Positions 8,485 to 21,472 of a stretch of 64,000 bases of DNA are shown one piece after another (position 1 is the stretch's first letter; each line of letters begins with the position of its first letter). The DNA is taken from the NCBI RefSeq assembly GCF_022682495.2, contig NC_071396.1:23805735-23869734 (forward strand), written 5' to 3'. Made by a program: the position numbers and the translations under genes. Below the pieces are notes generated by a model. It saw nothing but the letters and a program-made list of their open reading frames with translations, was not told the DNA's origin and searched no databases. Source of the stretch: Desmodus rotundus. Lineage: Eukaryota > Chordata > Mammalia > Chiroptera > Phyllostomidae.

Positions 8485-11436
8485 CTAGAGTGCTTCCCAA
8501 AAGAAAAGTCAAAGCAGAAATACATAAAACAGAGATTAAAAAGACAATAGAAAGGATTAATGAAATAAAGAGCTGGTTCTTTGAAAAGATAAACAAAGTC
8601 GACAAACATTTAGCAAGACTCACCAAGGAGAAAAGAAAGAAGACTCAAATAAATAAAATCAGAAATGAAAGAGAACTTATAACAGATACCACAGAAATTC
8701 AAAGGATTATACAAGAACACTCTAAAAGGTTATGTAACACCAAACTGGGCAACCTAAAAAAGGGAAATTTAGACAGCTTTTCTAGACTGAATCGTGGAGA
8801 ATGAGAAAACCTGAGTAGACCCATTACTGGTAAGGAAATTCAAAAAGTAACCAAAGTCCCCCCCAAAACAAAAGCTCAGGACAGGATGGTTTTACCAGTG
8901 ATTTCTACAAAACATTCAAAGGAGATGGAATACGTATCCTCAAACTCTTCCAACATATTGAAGTGAAGGCAGTGCTTTCTAACTCATTTAATCAGTCCAA
9001 CGCTACCCTGATATTAAAACCAGGCAAGAATATCACACACCAAAAGAAAATTATAGGCCAAGATCTCTGATGAACTTCGATGCAAAAATCCACACCGAAA
9101 TTATAAGCAAATCAAATTCGACACTGCATTAAAAGGTATATACTCCACCATCAGGTGGGTCTTATCCCAGTGGTGCAGGGTTGGCTCCACCTTTGCAAAC
9201 CAATCAACGCGGCACACCACATTAACAAAGTGAAAAAATACACTATGCAATTATCTCAACAGATCCAGAAAAAGCATTTGACAAGATAGAACATCCATGT
9301 GTGATGAAAAATCTCTCAATATATGGGTGTAGAAGGAAAGTGCTTCGACAGAATAAATCCGCCTATGCCAAAACCAAAGGTATCATCATCTCCATGGTGC
9401 AGAACTGGAAGCTGTTCCTCTAAGATCAGGAATGAGACCGGGGTGCCCACTCTCACTACTTTTACTCAACATTGTACTGGATGTTCCAGTCAGAGAAGTT
9501 AGGCAAGCAAAAGACATGAAAGGCATTCAAACTGGAAATGAAGAAATGAAACTGTCAGTCATTATTTGCAGATGATTTATATACAGAAAACCCTGACTCC
9601 ATGAAAACTATTAGAAATAATAAACAAATACAGGAAAGTGGCAGGATACAAAATCAATATACAAAAATGTGTTGCATTTCTATATGCTAGCAACAAACCA
9701 TGAGAAGGAGAAAGGAAGAGAACAACCATTCACAATCTCAACAAGAGAATAAAATACCTAGGAGGATTTAAGAAAGTGAAAGACCTGTACATTGAAAACC
9801 ATAAGGCATTACTGAAAGAAATTAAAAACACAAAATAATAGAAAGATATTATGTGTTCACTGATTTGAAGAATTAATATTATCAAACTGTTTATATTACC
9901 TAAAGCACTATAGAGATTGAGTGCAATACCTTTCAAAATCCAAATGGCGCTTTTTTTCACAAAATAAAACGAAACCCCCCCAAAATATGTATGAGACCAC
10001 AAAGACTCTGAATAGTCAAAGCAATCCTGAAAGAAAAATAAAGAACCAAACAAACAAAAAACCCCAAAGCCAGAGATATGATACGTCCCAATTTCAAACT
10101 ATATGGCAAAGCTGTAGTAATCAAAACAATACGGTATTGGCCAAAACCCCCAAACATACAGATCAATGGAACAGAATTGAAAGCCTGGAAATGAACACAC
10201 ACATATGGGGGGAACCAATTTATGAAAAAGGAGCCAAGAAACACCATGGTGGGACAAAACTCCCTTTAATGAACGGTGTTGGGAAAACTGGACAGCTGTA
10301 TGAAAAAGGGTGAGCCCTTTTTTGTGAATTTGACTGTAAATGCAAGGGGAACAAAAGCAAAACTATACAAATGGGCCATTTGTATACAAATATATCAAAC
10401 TAAAAATCTGCATAGCAAGAGAAACTACCTACAAAACCAAAAGGCAACCAGATGAGTGGGAGAAGATACTTACAAATGATACTTTCGTTAAGTGGATATG
10501 TCTGAAATATATAAAGAACTCTTACAACTCAACAAAAACAATATCAACAACAAACCCAAACTATTAGATTTTTTAAAAAATGGGCAGAGGATCTGAACAG
10601 TCATTTGTTTCCAAGGAAGACATACAGATGGTTAACAAGCATTTGAAAATATGTTCAACATCACTCATTATTAGGGAGATGCAAATCAAAACCACAATGA
10701 GATACCACCTCACACCTGTCGGAATGGGTATTGTCAAGAAGACTAGAAATGACAGGGGTTATAGGGGTGGAAATTGGGACACTCATACACTGTGGCTGTG
10801 ACTGTGAATTGATGCAGCTTCTATGGAAAACAGCATGGAGGTTCCTCAAAAAATTTAGAATTGGACTACCATATAATCCATAAATTCCTCTTCTGGGTAT
10901 TTATCTGAAGAATATAAAAACACTAACTCAAAAAAGGCATGTACACCCTATGTTCGTTGAGGCATTATTTACAATAGCCAAGATATACATACAATGTAAG
11001 TGCCTGTTGACAGGCGAACGGGGTACATATTTACAATGGAATACTATATAGCTATTACAAATGAAAATTGCCATTTTTAACAGTATTGATGGATCTCGAG
11101 TGTGTTATGTTAAGTGAAATAAGTCAGAGGGAAAAGAACAAAAACCACATAATGTTACTCATAGAAGGAATGTAAAACAAAAAAGTAACAAACTAGCAAA
11201 ACAAAATAAAAAACTCATAGAGACGACATAACAGTGGTTAGCAGAGGGGGAGGGGGTTGAGGGGAGGGAGAAATGGGTAAAGGGGGTCAAATATATGATA
11301 CTAGAAGGAAACGAGGCTTTTGGTAGCGAGCACAGAATAGGACACACAGATTTCAAATTATAATGTTGTACGCCTGAAGTTTATATAATGTTATTAGCCA
11401 ATGTGACCTCAATAGTAAACAAACAAACAAAACCCT
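8485..11436 (+). mobile_element. L1 retrotransposon, 5'-truncated, ORF2 to 3' end
   Basis: It opens within ORF2, where the text reads as the KKTIERINEIKSWFFEKINKVDK-type segment in pieces. It continues through reverse transcriptase and C-terminal parts (10600-10900 reads as the region ending in the conserved [18 protein letters not shown] motif) and a 3' UTR ending in AAACAAACAAACAAAAC. Many stops and frameshifts break ORF2 into fragments of at most about 130 codons. It is an old, dead copy of the mammalian L1M type. Confidence 0.85.
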
Positions 11437-12202
11437 GCTTGAAAAATTAGGGAGTGATTTGCTCAGGTAGAGGAAATGTGGTCAAGGAATTGACCTTTAA
11501 AAAACGACAAGGAGAACTCACTCTCACGTTTCTCATTTACGAACTTTGCTTTTCCTTCAGTATTATGAACTCGTTTATTGCACATCTGGGACCATCACTG
11601 CTTTCTTGAAAGAATGTACAGCACCGGCCTTCTTTCCAGAGTCAGTGCGCACACTTCACGTTTGAGCACCGTAGCGCCAGGACATGGTGCCCACTCGTCG
11701 CTACTTTTCACCGCTGCCCCTTCCTCTTCAGCCACGGATCACCTGTTGCAATACTTCCCACCCCCCTCGGTGGCTCCATTCCTATCTGTGCCCTTTTCTC
11801 GGCTTCCCCTGCTTCCTATGGACTTGATTGGTTTGGCAGCGGGGCGCGCTTCTGACCCTGCAGCCTCCCACAGCCGGCTCCAGCTCGCTGCTGCCCAAGC
11901 CCATCTTCTGACTGCAGGCTTTGTTTCCCTCGCCCACCCCCGGGCTCCAGCCCTTGTTTTGTATTGACTCTCCTGCTCAGAACTGCCTCCCACTAACATT
12001 CACAAACCTCCTTACTGTGATTGCTGACATCACTTCCCCAGCAGGGCTTTCTGGCCCGCCAGCAACCCGGCGTTTAAGTCTTCATGTCACACTCACTTGT
12101 TCCTGTCCCTTTTGTGGCGATTTGCTTGTCTTCCATGAGAGATTGTATTTGGAGCCTGGATTTTTTTTTTTTTTTTTGGATACTTTAAGAAAATAATCAG
12201 AG
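11437..12202. other. Unassigned intergenic stretch
   Basis: Pyrimidine-rich text around 11700-12000 yields open frames up to 129 codons, low in complexity and with no domain. A T run lies at about 12161-12177. I see no gene. Confidence 0.3.
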
Positions 12203-12361
12203 GCCCTGGCTGGGTAGCTCAGTTGGTTAGAATGTCATTCATGCACCAAAGTTGTGGGTTCAATCCCAGGTCAGGGCACGCACAGGAATCGACCAATGAA
12301 TGCATAAATAAGGGGAACAACAAATCTCTCTCTTCCCCCCCTGCCTAAAATCAAGAAATAA
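12203..12361 (+). repeat. Ves-type tRNA-derived SINE
   Basis: The head GCCCTGGCTGGGTAGCTCAG carries a pol III A box and GGTTCAATCCC matches a B box. An A-rich end follows a CT-rich stretch. The flanks share ATCAGAGG (before about 12203 and after about 12361), a probable target-site duplication. This family is typical of microbats. Confidence 0.85.
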
Positions 12362-14089
12362 AAAAATATCAGAGGAACTGCAGCATATCCCATATTAATT
12401 ACATATTACATAAACATCCATAATATTTATTTTTAAGCCAATTCTGCAAACGCAGGAGCAGAAGTAATGCTACTGCCCAGTGACCACATGGTACAATGAT
12501 GCCAGAACCACACTTTTTCTCACACAGGTGGGACTTACATCGTTGCCTTTACACTTTAATAACTACTGAGATCAGACATTTTTGGACTTTTTAATAAGGC
12601 TTCCAGATGGCCATTGAAAAAACTGCCTTTATTATAGACAAGAACACCTTGTTCTTCGACTCCTTGAGTAGCTCGTTCTGTACAGTAGGTAAGACTTGAA
12701 TGAAGTTGTATATGCCTTTAAAGCTCTGTGAGAGCAAATACTATTATTGTATCTTTTTCGACTACGGCACTTACCAAACTAGCTTTTGGAGGAAACATTT
12801 GTCATCGACTTGCCGCATTAAAACTTCAGGCAGTTCCCCCCAGATGAAATTCTCTTTGTCAAAATTCCCTGTGATTAGATATGGACGAATACACAAATAT
12901 TAGTACTAATCAATAGAAATGACCAGCTGTGGTCTCGTCGCAAACAAAGGTCGTAGGGAAGGCTGCCCAGGCTCTCTTCAGAACGATAGCTGGCGGTCTG
13001 GGAAAAGATTAACGCTAAATGAGCAGTTCGCTGCCTCCTGCCGAGGCTCAGGAAGAAACTGCGGAGGTTCGAGGTCTTCACTTGGTGTTCTCCAAACACA
13101 CCACCCAGCATGCTCTCCCCTCTCACTGATTTTCCATCGCTCTTACACTGTGTCATTTATTGTCAAGGTTAACTGTCTTTCCTTTCTCTTTGTCTTCCTG
13201 CCACATTCTCGTGTGAGCTCGCTAGAGACAGGGACCGTCGAGTGTATCGTCTGTGCCCGTGGCTTCAGCATCAGTGCAGTGTCAATGGGACGTAATGTAT
13301 TCCACAAGTATTTGCTGCGTACCCGTTATGTTCCGGACACACAGAGATACGGTGGTAAAGGAGACGAGGTCCTGCCCTGCTTCTCCCCCAGAGAACAGAA
13401 ACCGCGCCAGAGACAAACAAGCACCACACAAGGTGATGAGCGCGATCCCTGAAGCCAGGGTGGGAGGTCCCGGGAGCACATTGGGAGGCACCTGAGCTAC
13501 TTGTAAAGCATCCAGGATGAGCTCTCCGATCAAGTGGCTTCTAACCGGCAATCCGAGGTGAGTGGGACGCAGCACAATAACCAGGAGGTGGGGGAAGCAG
13601 ACACGTTTTCCCGACAGTCCCACGTGGACCTCCCGCGGTGACACACAGCAGAGCACATGGAAGGAACAATACCACCGCGGCAAACTTGGAGTTTATGTAG
13701 TGGGGGATAGGAGACGGGGATGGAGGTCTGGAGATGAGCAACGCCTCAGAGATACGAGAAGTCTGGTCTTGCGTCTTAGGATAACGAGGGGTGGCGCAGG
13801 TGTGATCACGGCTGGATGTGGAAAGGCCTGTCTGACTGCACTGTGGAGAGACGGAGGGAGGGAGGCTGAGCGCCAGGGCAGGGATCAGAGGCACAGCAGG
13901 GGGGCCGTCACCAGGTAGTGTGGGGGGGTGGAGGCAGGAGGTCGCCTTTGTCCTTCCTTGGCGTGGAGAGGGAGTGGAAAGCACTTGGTAGGTGAGTATG
14001 TGTGAACGATGTGGGGCAGAGAGCTAAGAGGGCACCCGTGTCTCCAGAACAGTCAGCTTGAATGCCGGCTAATGAATCTAGCAGTTCTT
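12362..14089. other. Intergenic DNA with probable L2/MIR-like remnant
   Basis: Around 13130-13360 the text resembles the 3' end of ancient L2-type repeats (phrases like TCGCTAGAGACAGGGACCG and CCACAAGTATTTGCTGCGT). The 177-codon frame over 12919-13452 spans this repeat and has no domain, so I do not call it a gene. Nothing else is supported. Confidence 0.35.
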
Positions 14090-14275
14090 AAGGTATAAAC
14101 CAGACGCGTTTGCACCGTCGGGGGGGCTGATTAAAAATGCAAATTCTCCAGTCCCACTCCAGACCAAGTGAATGAGAAACTTCCGGGGGGGGGGCGGGGG
14201 AGACCAGTGATCTGTGTTTTAATAAGACTTCTGGGTGATTCCAACCCATAACCAAGTTTTGAAAACAAGTGTTTT
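14090..14275 (+). repeat. MER5-type hAT-Charlie MITE
   Basis: Phrases such as AAAAATGCAAATTCTCC, ATCTGTGTTTTAATAAGA and TTCTGGGTGATTCC are characteristic of MER5A/B-type nonautonomous hAT elements. A G run of about 9-10 bases interrupts it at about 14185-14200. Confidence 0.55.
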
Positions 14276-15734
14276 AGTCATAGGTCTTCAAATTACAGGG
14301 ACCAGCACAGATAACACCCCTTGTTTTTCTGCAAACTGTTTTATTACAAAATCAGAAGCATGCAATTCTATAGCATAACAATATCACACTCAAGCACATC
14401 ATATGATATTTTAGGTGAAATGTTCAAATTAAATCTATAAATTATTAGACTCATGTTATTGCCCCACCAGCCACACTCGAACCGGCCTTACTTCTGCTGG
14501 ACCCTGTATTTTGCCCAGTACCCTAAAAGTATGCACCAGTCCTCCATTTTAAATTTTACATAGTTGCTGAAGATTTAATTTCCAACATATTAAAAATACT
14601 GCATCTTCTCAACACACTCAACGGGATAAAAACTCTCTAACAATTCGGTGCCCAGCATCACACACTAAAAAAATGAACAAGCTCTTTCTTGTTTAACAGC
14701 TAGAAATTTTATAATTTACCTTTACATCTTAGACATTTATATCCTTTTAATTTCCCTAACTGAATTTTATACTACGTTCTATTAGTCAACTTGCCATACT
14801 TACCGGCAACAAAAATATGAATATAATAAAACATTGTTTAGTTATAATTGTTTTAGCACATAATTCATAAAAACAACTTAACTCTTTTTATAAGTTTGGT
14901 AATAACTATTAAGGGTAAAACATAAAATATTTTTGAAATCCATTTCCTAATGAGATGAATAGGGTTTTGTCAATTTAGTTCATGTGTCTGTGGGTGAATA
15001 TTACATGTTAATAAAATTACACAAGCTTCAGCATCCATCAGATTCAAAATTTTATTCATGTAAATATTTTTTAAAAACCCCTAAACACTGTTTATATTAT
15101 AAGTAGAGGAAATGAAAGTAGTTTTACTACAGCAATTCTACTTAATTCTCTTTCCTCCTTCCAGGAGACACGCCAAAATACCATAGAGTCACCCATCACG
15201 AGTGATCTTGGTCCCCTGCTCCTGCATGTTTGTTGAAAGCGAAGAAGTGGAAAGAAACTGGCTTGCAGTGAGATGGGCTGCTCAGTCTCCGGACTTATCA
15301 GAGTTCTTCGGGAGAGACTGAACGTACAAATGGACAATGGCCAAACTACATATGACAACAAGAATCTGACCCACAGCCAGCCCAGGAAGAGCCCACACCT
15401 CATCTCTGCAGAAACTGGCCCGGAACGGTCAGCCCTCAGAGCCTGGGTCTCTGTGCTCGCTCCCCCATTGGGTTTCAACTCAGGGCCAATCAGAGAAAGG
15501 CAGGTGAGCTCCTGAACCGGGTCACATCAGACGCTCACCTCCGGCTTCCCCAGGTCAACAACCTCCAATCGGGGCACAGCTAAAGTCTTCCTTTTCATTT
15601 TTAATTTTTTTTCAATATGGAGTTCTCCTCCTCTTCTGCCTGACTGTGAGTCACCAAATGCCAGTGATGATGGCTGAGTCCACTGCTCTTGCAAGTTCTG
15701 AGTAAAGAGCCTATTTGTTCTCACGTGGGTGTTG
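14276..15734. other. Unassigned AT-rich stretch
   Basis: The segment from about 14340 to 15110 is strongly AT-rich and looks like 3'-UTR or intergenic DNA. The frames at 15092-15515 overlap on both strands and show no domain. No named repeat is recognised. Confidence 0.3.
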
Positions 15735-16195
15735 GATTAGTCAGGGATTTCCAGAAGAAACAGAACCAGTGGGATATGTGTGGATATACAGAGAGGGGTT
15801 TATTGTCAGGGATTGGCTCATGCAATTCTAGAAGTGAAGACCCACCCCCTGCCATCTGCTAGCAGGAGACCCCCGAGAGCCACAAGAGCCACGGGGGCCA
15901 CTCGAATAAGTTCCAGTCCACACCTGAGGGCTGACACCAGGAGCAGAGATGTCTGTGGACAGGGCACTATGGATGTCCCAGTTCAAACACAGAGAGGGAA
16001 CCCGCCCTACTCTGCCTTCTTCTCCTATTCTCACCGGCAAAGGCTTGGAGGATGCCCTCCACCCCCAACATTGGTGAGGGCGACCTTTTTTACTGCATCT
16101 ACCGATTCCAATCTAATCTCTTCCTGAAACACCCTTACAGACACCTGGATACCACACCTTACCAGTTATCCACTAGCCCCGTTGAGCCGACCTAT
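15735..16195 (+). repeat. Ancient interspersed repeat, family not named with certainty
   Basis: The text runs from TTTCCAGAAGAAACAGAACC through TTTATTGTCAGGGATTGGCTCATGC to CTGAAACACCCTTACAGACAC and TAAAATTAACCA. This is a widespread mammalian repeat (GGGTTCTCCAGAGAAACAG...). I recognise the family by phrase but not its class with confidence. Confidence 0.5.
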
Positions 16196-17729
16196 AAAAT
16201 TAACCAGCACAGGTGTTCTCTGTTCTAGGGTGAAAAGCCCTGTAAGGATTATGCCCCTTGGGTCTAATGTGTCATTTCGGGTCGACATTTCCCTACTGAC
16301 TTTCTGTTTGGATGATCGGTCTACCGCTGTCAGTGGGGTGCGTGGGGCCCCTACTTTCCTTGTGTTTTTGTCAGTTGCTCCCTTTAGTTCCATTGGTAGT
16401 TGCTATATGTGTTTTGATGCTCCCCAGGTGGGTGCATATATGTTAATGTGCATGTCTTCTTGACCTATTGTACCCTTTGTCTGTAAAAAACATCTATCTT
16501 TGTTCATTGTTGCCTTTTCCGGCCATACCTGCTTTTCTCTGGATGCCCTTTGCTCGGAGAATTAATTTCCTCCCTTTCACTCCGAGTCTCTGATTGTCTT
16601 TGCAGCTAATTTGCGTCTCCCGAAGGCGGCATGTAGTTGGGTATTGTCTTTTAATTCACCTGCTGTTCTGTGCCTTCTAATTGGTGAGTTCAGTCCATCT
16701 ACACCTAGGGTGACTATTGATGTAGGAGGAATTGTCACAAGCGTTTTATCTTTCGTTTTCTGGTAGCTCTGTGTCTCCACTGTTCCTTTCCCCGTGTGTT
16801 TTGTCAGTTTTGTTAGTTTGGCGGCACTCAATGATTTTTTTCCCCTCCATTTCCTCTCTTTTATGTTATGTATCTCCATTCTAGACTTTCTTTTTGGCTA
16901 ACCACTGGGTTTGTGCAAACAAAGTTTCATATGGACAATAGATCTTTTTCTTCTGATTGCATCTCTGCAAATTCAGCCTTTCTTTCCTCACCTTTAATGT
17001 TTTTCTTGTCAAAAGTTATCCCGTTATATGCTGTACATTCATTTCCAAATTGCAGTAGCTACTGTCTGTTTTTTTCATTGTTTTCACCTCCGTTAACCTT
17101 TATGTTATATTTAAGTGTTTAATACCCTGTTCTCTACAAGAGTTTGGATTTCTTGCTTCTGTCTGTCTGTTAGTCATCTTACTCTCAGTTTTGCTCTGTT
17201 TGTCTCTTTGCTTCAGGTAGAAGAGCGCCTTTCAGCATTTATTGTAATGCAAGTCTTGGGGTGGTAAATTCCCTCAGCGTCTGCATGTCTGGAAAAACCT
17301 TTATTTCTCTCTTGTCTCTAATGAATAACTTTTCTGGATTATTTTTGGCTGGTGATTTTCTCTTTTCATTAATTTGAGCATTTGATTCTTCTCTCTCCTA
17401 GCTCGTAAAGTTTCTGCTGGAAAAGCTGATGTTAATCGGATGGAGGTTGCTTTCTAGGTTAACAACTTCTCTGGCTGCCTGGAGAAGGCTTTCTCTGTCA
17501 TTAATTTTTGACAGCTTTAATATGATGTGCCTCAGAGAAGGCCTTTTTGGATGGAGATAATTAGGTGTTCCGTTAGCTTCTTGGATTCGAGGACTCAGTC
17601 CTTTCCATAGGTTTGGGAAGTTCTTACTGATTATTTGCTTGAATAGGCTCTCTGTTCCCTTCTCCCTCTCTTCTTTTTCTGATATACCCATTATTCTTTT
17701 TTTCCCAAAATAATTTCTTACCTGATATT

Positions 17730-18160
17730 TTTAAAAATTATATTTTATTGATTAAGCTATTACAGTTGTCCCAATTTTTCCCCTTTTGACCCCTCCACTC
17801 AGCACCTCCCACTGCCTCAGCCAACCCCCACACCTTTGTTCATGCCAAGGGTCATGCGTGTACATTCTTTGGCTACTCCATTTCCTATATGGTACTTTAC
17901 ATCCCATGGCTATTCTGTAACTACCTTTTGGTGCTTAACCCCCTCATCCATTATGCTTACATTGCTCTTTCTAATGGTGTCAGCTAGTTCTCATAGAACT
18001 TTTTTCTGTTTCTTGTTTACTCTCGATTCTCTCTCTTCTTCCACCTGAATTATTTCTTTTTTCTTTGTTATTTTTTATTGTGCTTTATCCAGCACCGTTC
18101 AGTCCCCTCCTACCCCCCCCCTCCACAGTCATCATGCTCTTGTCTATGTCCATGAGTCCT
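17730..18160 (-). mobile_element. Bat L1 3'-end fragments inserted in older L1
   Basis: The text TATTACAGTTGTCCCAATTT followed by pyrimidine-rich CCCC blocks and TTTGGCTACTCCATTTCC is the antisense of a bat L1 3' end. A second short piece of the same kind (TTTTTTATTGTGCTTTATCC...) lies at about 18068-18145. The phrases recur at about 31325, 57050 and 59010. Confidence 0.6.
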
Positions 18161-18309
18161 TTTTCCTTTTTGCAATTATTTCCAGGTTTATGTGTTCAAC
18201 ATCACCAATTCTTTCCTCCATCTGGTCTGCTCCATTTCCTAAGCTTGCCAGTTCATTCTTTACCTCGTGTATTGAGTTCTTCAGCTCCAGAATTTCTGTG
18301 CGTTTCTTT

Positions 18310-18395
18310 TTTGTTGGTTTTCTTTTTTTTTTCTTTTTGGTGGGGATGCTGGGGATCAAACCCAGGACCTCACGCATTGTTTGTTTTTTTAATAG
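18310..18395 (-). repeat. Small tRNA-SINE-like fragment within L1 ORF1
   Basis: On the minus strand it contains GGTTTGATCCCCAGCATCC, close to a pol III B box, next to an A-rich run. It interrupts the ORF1 coiled-coil reading frame of the surrounding L1. It does not look like the Ves family. Confidence 0.4.
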
Positions 18396-19475
18396 TTTAA
18401 TTGGTTTGGTAAAGTACTCCTTTTGTTTGTTGATGTTATGTCTGAGCTCACTGACTTCTCTGAGTTTTCTTGTACTTTGCTGTCTGTTCAGAACTGTAGT
18501 CCTGCGTACTCTGTCGTTTAACTCACAGTCTTCCATGTCTTCAAGTTTATTGTTCTGGAGGTTTTTAAATTTTCTTTCTGAACTTCATTGTCACCGTGGT
18601 TATTTACTGCACTTGATGGAGTATTTCTCTGCCTGGGCATTTGTGTGAATGAAAAAACAAAAAGGTTTTTAAATGGTTGACCGTTCACTGGTTAGCAGGT
18701 TGGTAGGTAGAAGTCTTTCTTATTCCAGTAGGTGGTGCTGAAGCACAAGCTTTATTTTCCCTTACCTGCTCTACTGGGACTCCCAGGGTCTCTGTGGGGC
18801 AGTTCTGCCTTGGCTGTGGAAGATGCCCCATGTTCCCCAAAGGGGTGGGTATCCCCTTTATGGCCCTTTTGACTCGGTTTTGTGGCACCGCCCCTGTGTG
18901 TGGCACCACCCCTGGGTTGGATGTGGCTGGTGTGGGTCTCGTGGCCTCTGTTTTCCCAGTGACACCTTCTGTAGCCAGAAGCTCTGGGCAGAGCCTCACT
19001 GTCTGAGTTTCCAGCTGTCCCTACCAGGCTGCGTCGTGATAGGTGGGGTAAGTGGCTTCATGCATCTGCGGCTCTCTTCTTTCTAGTGGCTTTAGTCACC
19101 ATGAGTACAGAGTCCTTTGGCTTGAAAGCTTTTTTCCAGCCCTTTCTCCATCCGCCTCGTGAGGACTTTTCTGCTGGTTGGGCCACAGGAGGATGGGGTG
19201 GGCACGATCCTGCCTCTGTGGAAACCTTTGTCCCATGATGGTGAAGTGTGGGTTGCTGCCACCCTTTCCCCTACTTCTCTGCCCTTGGCCCTGGGCTCAG
19301 CCTCAGTGGGTGCCAGCCACTCAGGTTCAGTCGCTGTCTCTGCCCTTCTGGTTAGCCCGGTGAGGGCTGCACCTTGACCCTTTACTGCTGTCGCTGCTGT
19401 GAGCACCAGACTGCGCCTGCATCTTCAGTCTCTGTCCTCCCCGGATCCTGTCCTGTCTCCCCTGTTCACTCTCAA

Positions 19476-19691
19476 GATTTTTATTTATTTACTTCCCAGG
19501 AGAGGGGGATGGAGGGAGAGAGGGAGAGAAACATCAATGTGTGTGAGATATATCGATCGATTGCCTCTCACATGCCCCCAATTCAGGACCTGGGCCACAA
19601 CCCACGCACGTGCCCTGACTGGAAATCGAACCTGCAACCTTTTTTGGTTTGCAGGCCCGTGCTCAGTCCACTGAGCCACACCAGCCAGGGC
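19476..19691 (-). repeat. Ves-type SINE, minus strand
   Basis: It ends CACACCAGCCAGGGC, the reverse complement of the Ves head, and starts with a T-rich tail followed by GAGAGGGAGAGAAACATCAATG. It is inserted in the 5' UTR of the minus-strand L1. Confidence 0.85.
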
Positions 19692-19862
19692 TCCTCTTTT
19701 TCACTTTGATTCGCTTGCCTGCAGGTATCTCAATACACAAATCACTTAGGCATGTTTGTGTGGTGAACAGGGAATCCTTCATTGAGTTATAGCTGCCCAA
19801 CTTATTGTAGCTTCAAGGGGAGGGACTTAGATGTCCCCTCGTGCCACCATGCTGCTGATGCC

Positions 19863-20780
19863 ACCTCTGAAATTATTGAATTTTACTACAGAAAATGAAA
19901 GTGCATGCTGGCTCAGAAAATGTATTCTGGGGAACCTCCCAGCTACAGAAAGATCTGGTGTACCAGGTGGACTCATGTCTGTCCTTTGTTCTGTTGGGTC
20001 ATTCTTGGATAAGCGTCCTTTCCCTAAAGTGGACTCAAAGCTCAGTCAGCCTGAATTTTCTGCTTCGGAGGCCTGGGGATGCTGCCGCGGGGCTCAGTCA
20101 CTTCTAATGCACACTCTGAGGCTGCGGTAGGTGAAACCCAGCATTGCAGAGCAGTAAAACCCCGGACCAATCAGAAAAGCACTCACCCCTTGGCACTCAC
20201 TTAAGGGTGGCATACCATTGCTTGTCTCATACCCTTCGCTACAAAAGTAATTACGCGGGCCAGATAGTTCTTAAAAGGTAGTAGGTCGTTCATACTGCAT
20301 TCTGTGATATTGAAAATAGGTAATAAATGGAAACATAAAATATTAAGAGACTTCCCAGGAACTTAGATGCTGTGAAAGGCAGATCACAGATTCTGAGGCA
20401 TGAAACTACCTCATCAGTTGCTTTTACCAATAAACTACCCAGCTTTCTAATCCCGATTCACACACTTTCCTCTGCCCACATAGTTTCCTCAGGCATTTTG
20501 CTTGCTTGAATCCTTCTCACCTCCATCTTTGCAGATTTTAAGAGTTGCTTCTCCGAGAGATTTTCCCTGACCATCACTCTAAAATAGGCTGTTCCCACTC
20601 TTAGACAAAGCACTTGTGCTAACCTCCGGATTACAATTTTTAAATACGCAGTTTACTGACTTGTTCATTGTTTGGGGGAAGGGAATAAGTCAGTTTTAGT
20701 CACCACTCTATAGTACCTGCCTGCTCATATACTGCTTAGCACTTAAAGAATCTCAGTGAATCGTTCATCACATCTGCAGC
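19863..20780. other. Intergenic DNA with L2-like remnant
   Basis: At about 20465-20640 phrases such as TCTCCGAGAGATTTTCCCTGACC resemble ancient L2 3' ends. No gene is seen. Confidence 0.35.
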
Positions 20781-20985
20781 ACATCGGAGGGGAAAACATT
20801 TTGTAACTAAATGATGTGATGAATGTTAGCTAAACTTATTGTGGGAATCATTTTGCAACATATACTTATGCCAAATTGTTATGCTGTATACCTTAACCTT
20901 TTACAGTGTTTTGTGTTGATTATATCTCAAGAAAACCAAGCAACATAAATGGAAATAAATTAAAAGTAAAAAAAAAAAAAGAAGG
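20781..20985 (+). mobile_element. L1 3' end with poly(A)
   Basis: TGATGAATGTTAGCTAAAC, TGTATACCTTAACC and TTATATCTCAAG are typical of an L1MA/MB 3' UTR. It ends in an A run at about 20967-20985. Confidence 0.65.
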
Positions 20986-21044
20986 AAAAAGATAAGGATT
21001 TAAGCAATGCCTTTCAAACCCACTTTTAAGTTTCTTAAATAATT

Positions 21045-21163
21045 GGGGGGCAAAGTAGGTTTACAGCTGTGAGTACCGGAAGCACAGAGTTTTTACTCTT
21101 GTGTTTTATTTATTAATTATATTACTTTCCACACCAACAACTGTGAACCTACTTTTGCCCCGC
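21045..21163. mobile_element. MITE-like element with 23-bp terminal inverted repeats
   Basis: The left arm 21047-21070 (GGGGCAAAGTAGGTTTACAG...) is the inverted match of the right arm 21139-21161 (...AACCTACTTTTGCCCC). The interior is AT-rich. A related copy in opposite orientation lies at 42745-42846 and a single arm at 63088-63110. Confidence 0.65.
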
Positions 21164-21472
21164 CTTGCATTGAAGGGAGTTGCCTCTTTCTGGGAGCTGA
21201 CACCTGCTGTAGACCAGCAGGTTGCTGGGCTCACAGGTCAAGCCCTGACCTGCCCACTTCAGCCTCACAGCCGCAGCCGAGACTGAGCTGGTTGGAAACT
21301 CCCTGGCCCATCACTTCCCGAAGCCCATACTGCTATTGTCTTGTTGGAGACAGGTTAGTTCATGCCAGGCCTTTCCCTCCAAGGCACCTCTGATTAGATA
21401 ACTTCAGATAATGTAAAGAATTAACACTCAACTGCTAGTTGTTTTTGTGTGTGTGTGTGTGTGTACCTGCTT

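Larger units (their letters stand above)
16196..19862 (-). mobile_element. L1 retrotransposon, minus strand, with 5' UTR and ORF1
   Basis: Read on the minus strand, this copy begins at about 19860 with a GC-rich 5' UTR. It reaches ORF1 (18144-18536, with an ELKNSIHEVKNELASL coiled-coil-like segment), the ORF1-ORF2 linker (about 17220-17730), and the start of ORF2 (GVDGLNSPIRRH at about 16660-16700), then stops; the rest of ORF2 is missing. It is interrupted by a Ves SINE (19476-19691), a younger L1 3' end (about 17730-18160) and a small SINE-like piece (18310-18395). All frames are broken. Confidence 0.75.

Noticed and set aside
8185..10801. Several small open frames (60-130 codons)
   Set aside because: Most are pieces of a broken L1 ORF2 or its shadows; the one at 8185-8454 has no domain.
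12203..12290. tRNA gene
   Set aside because: The A and B boxes belong to a Ves SINE head; the body continues into a SINE tail and has flanking target duplications.
12919..13452. 177-codon open frame
   Set aside because: It crosses an ancient L2-like repeat and has no domain.
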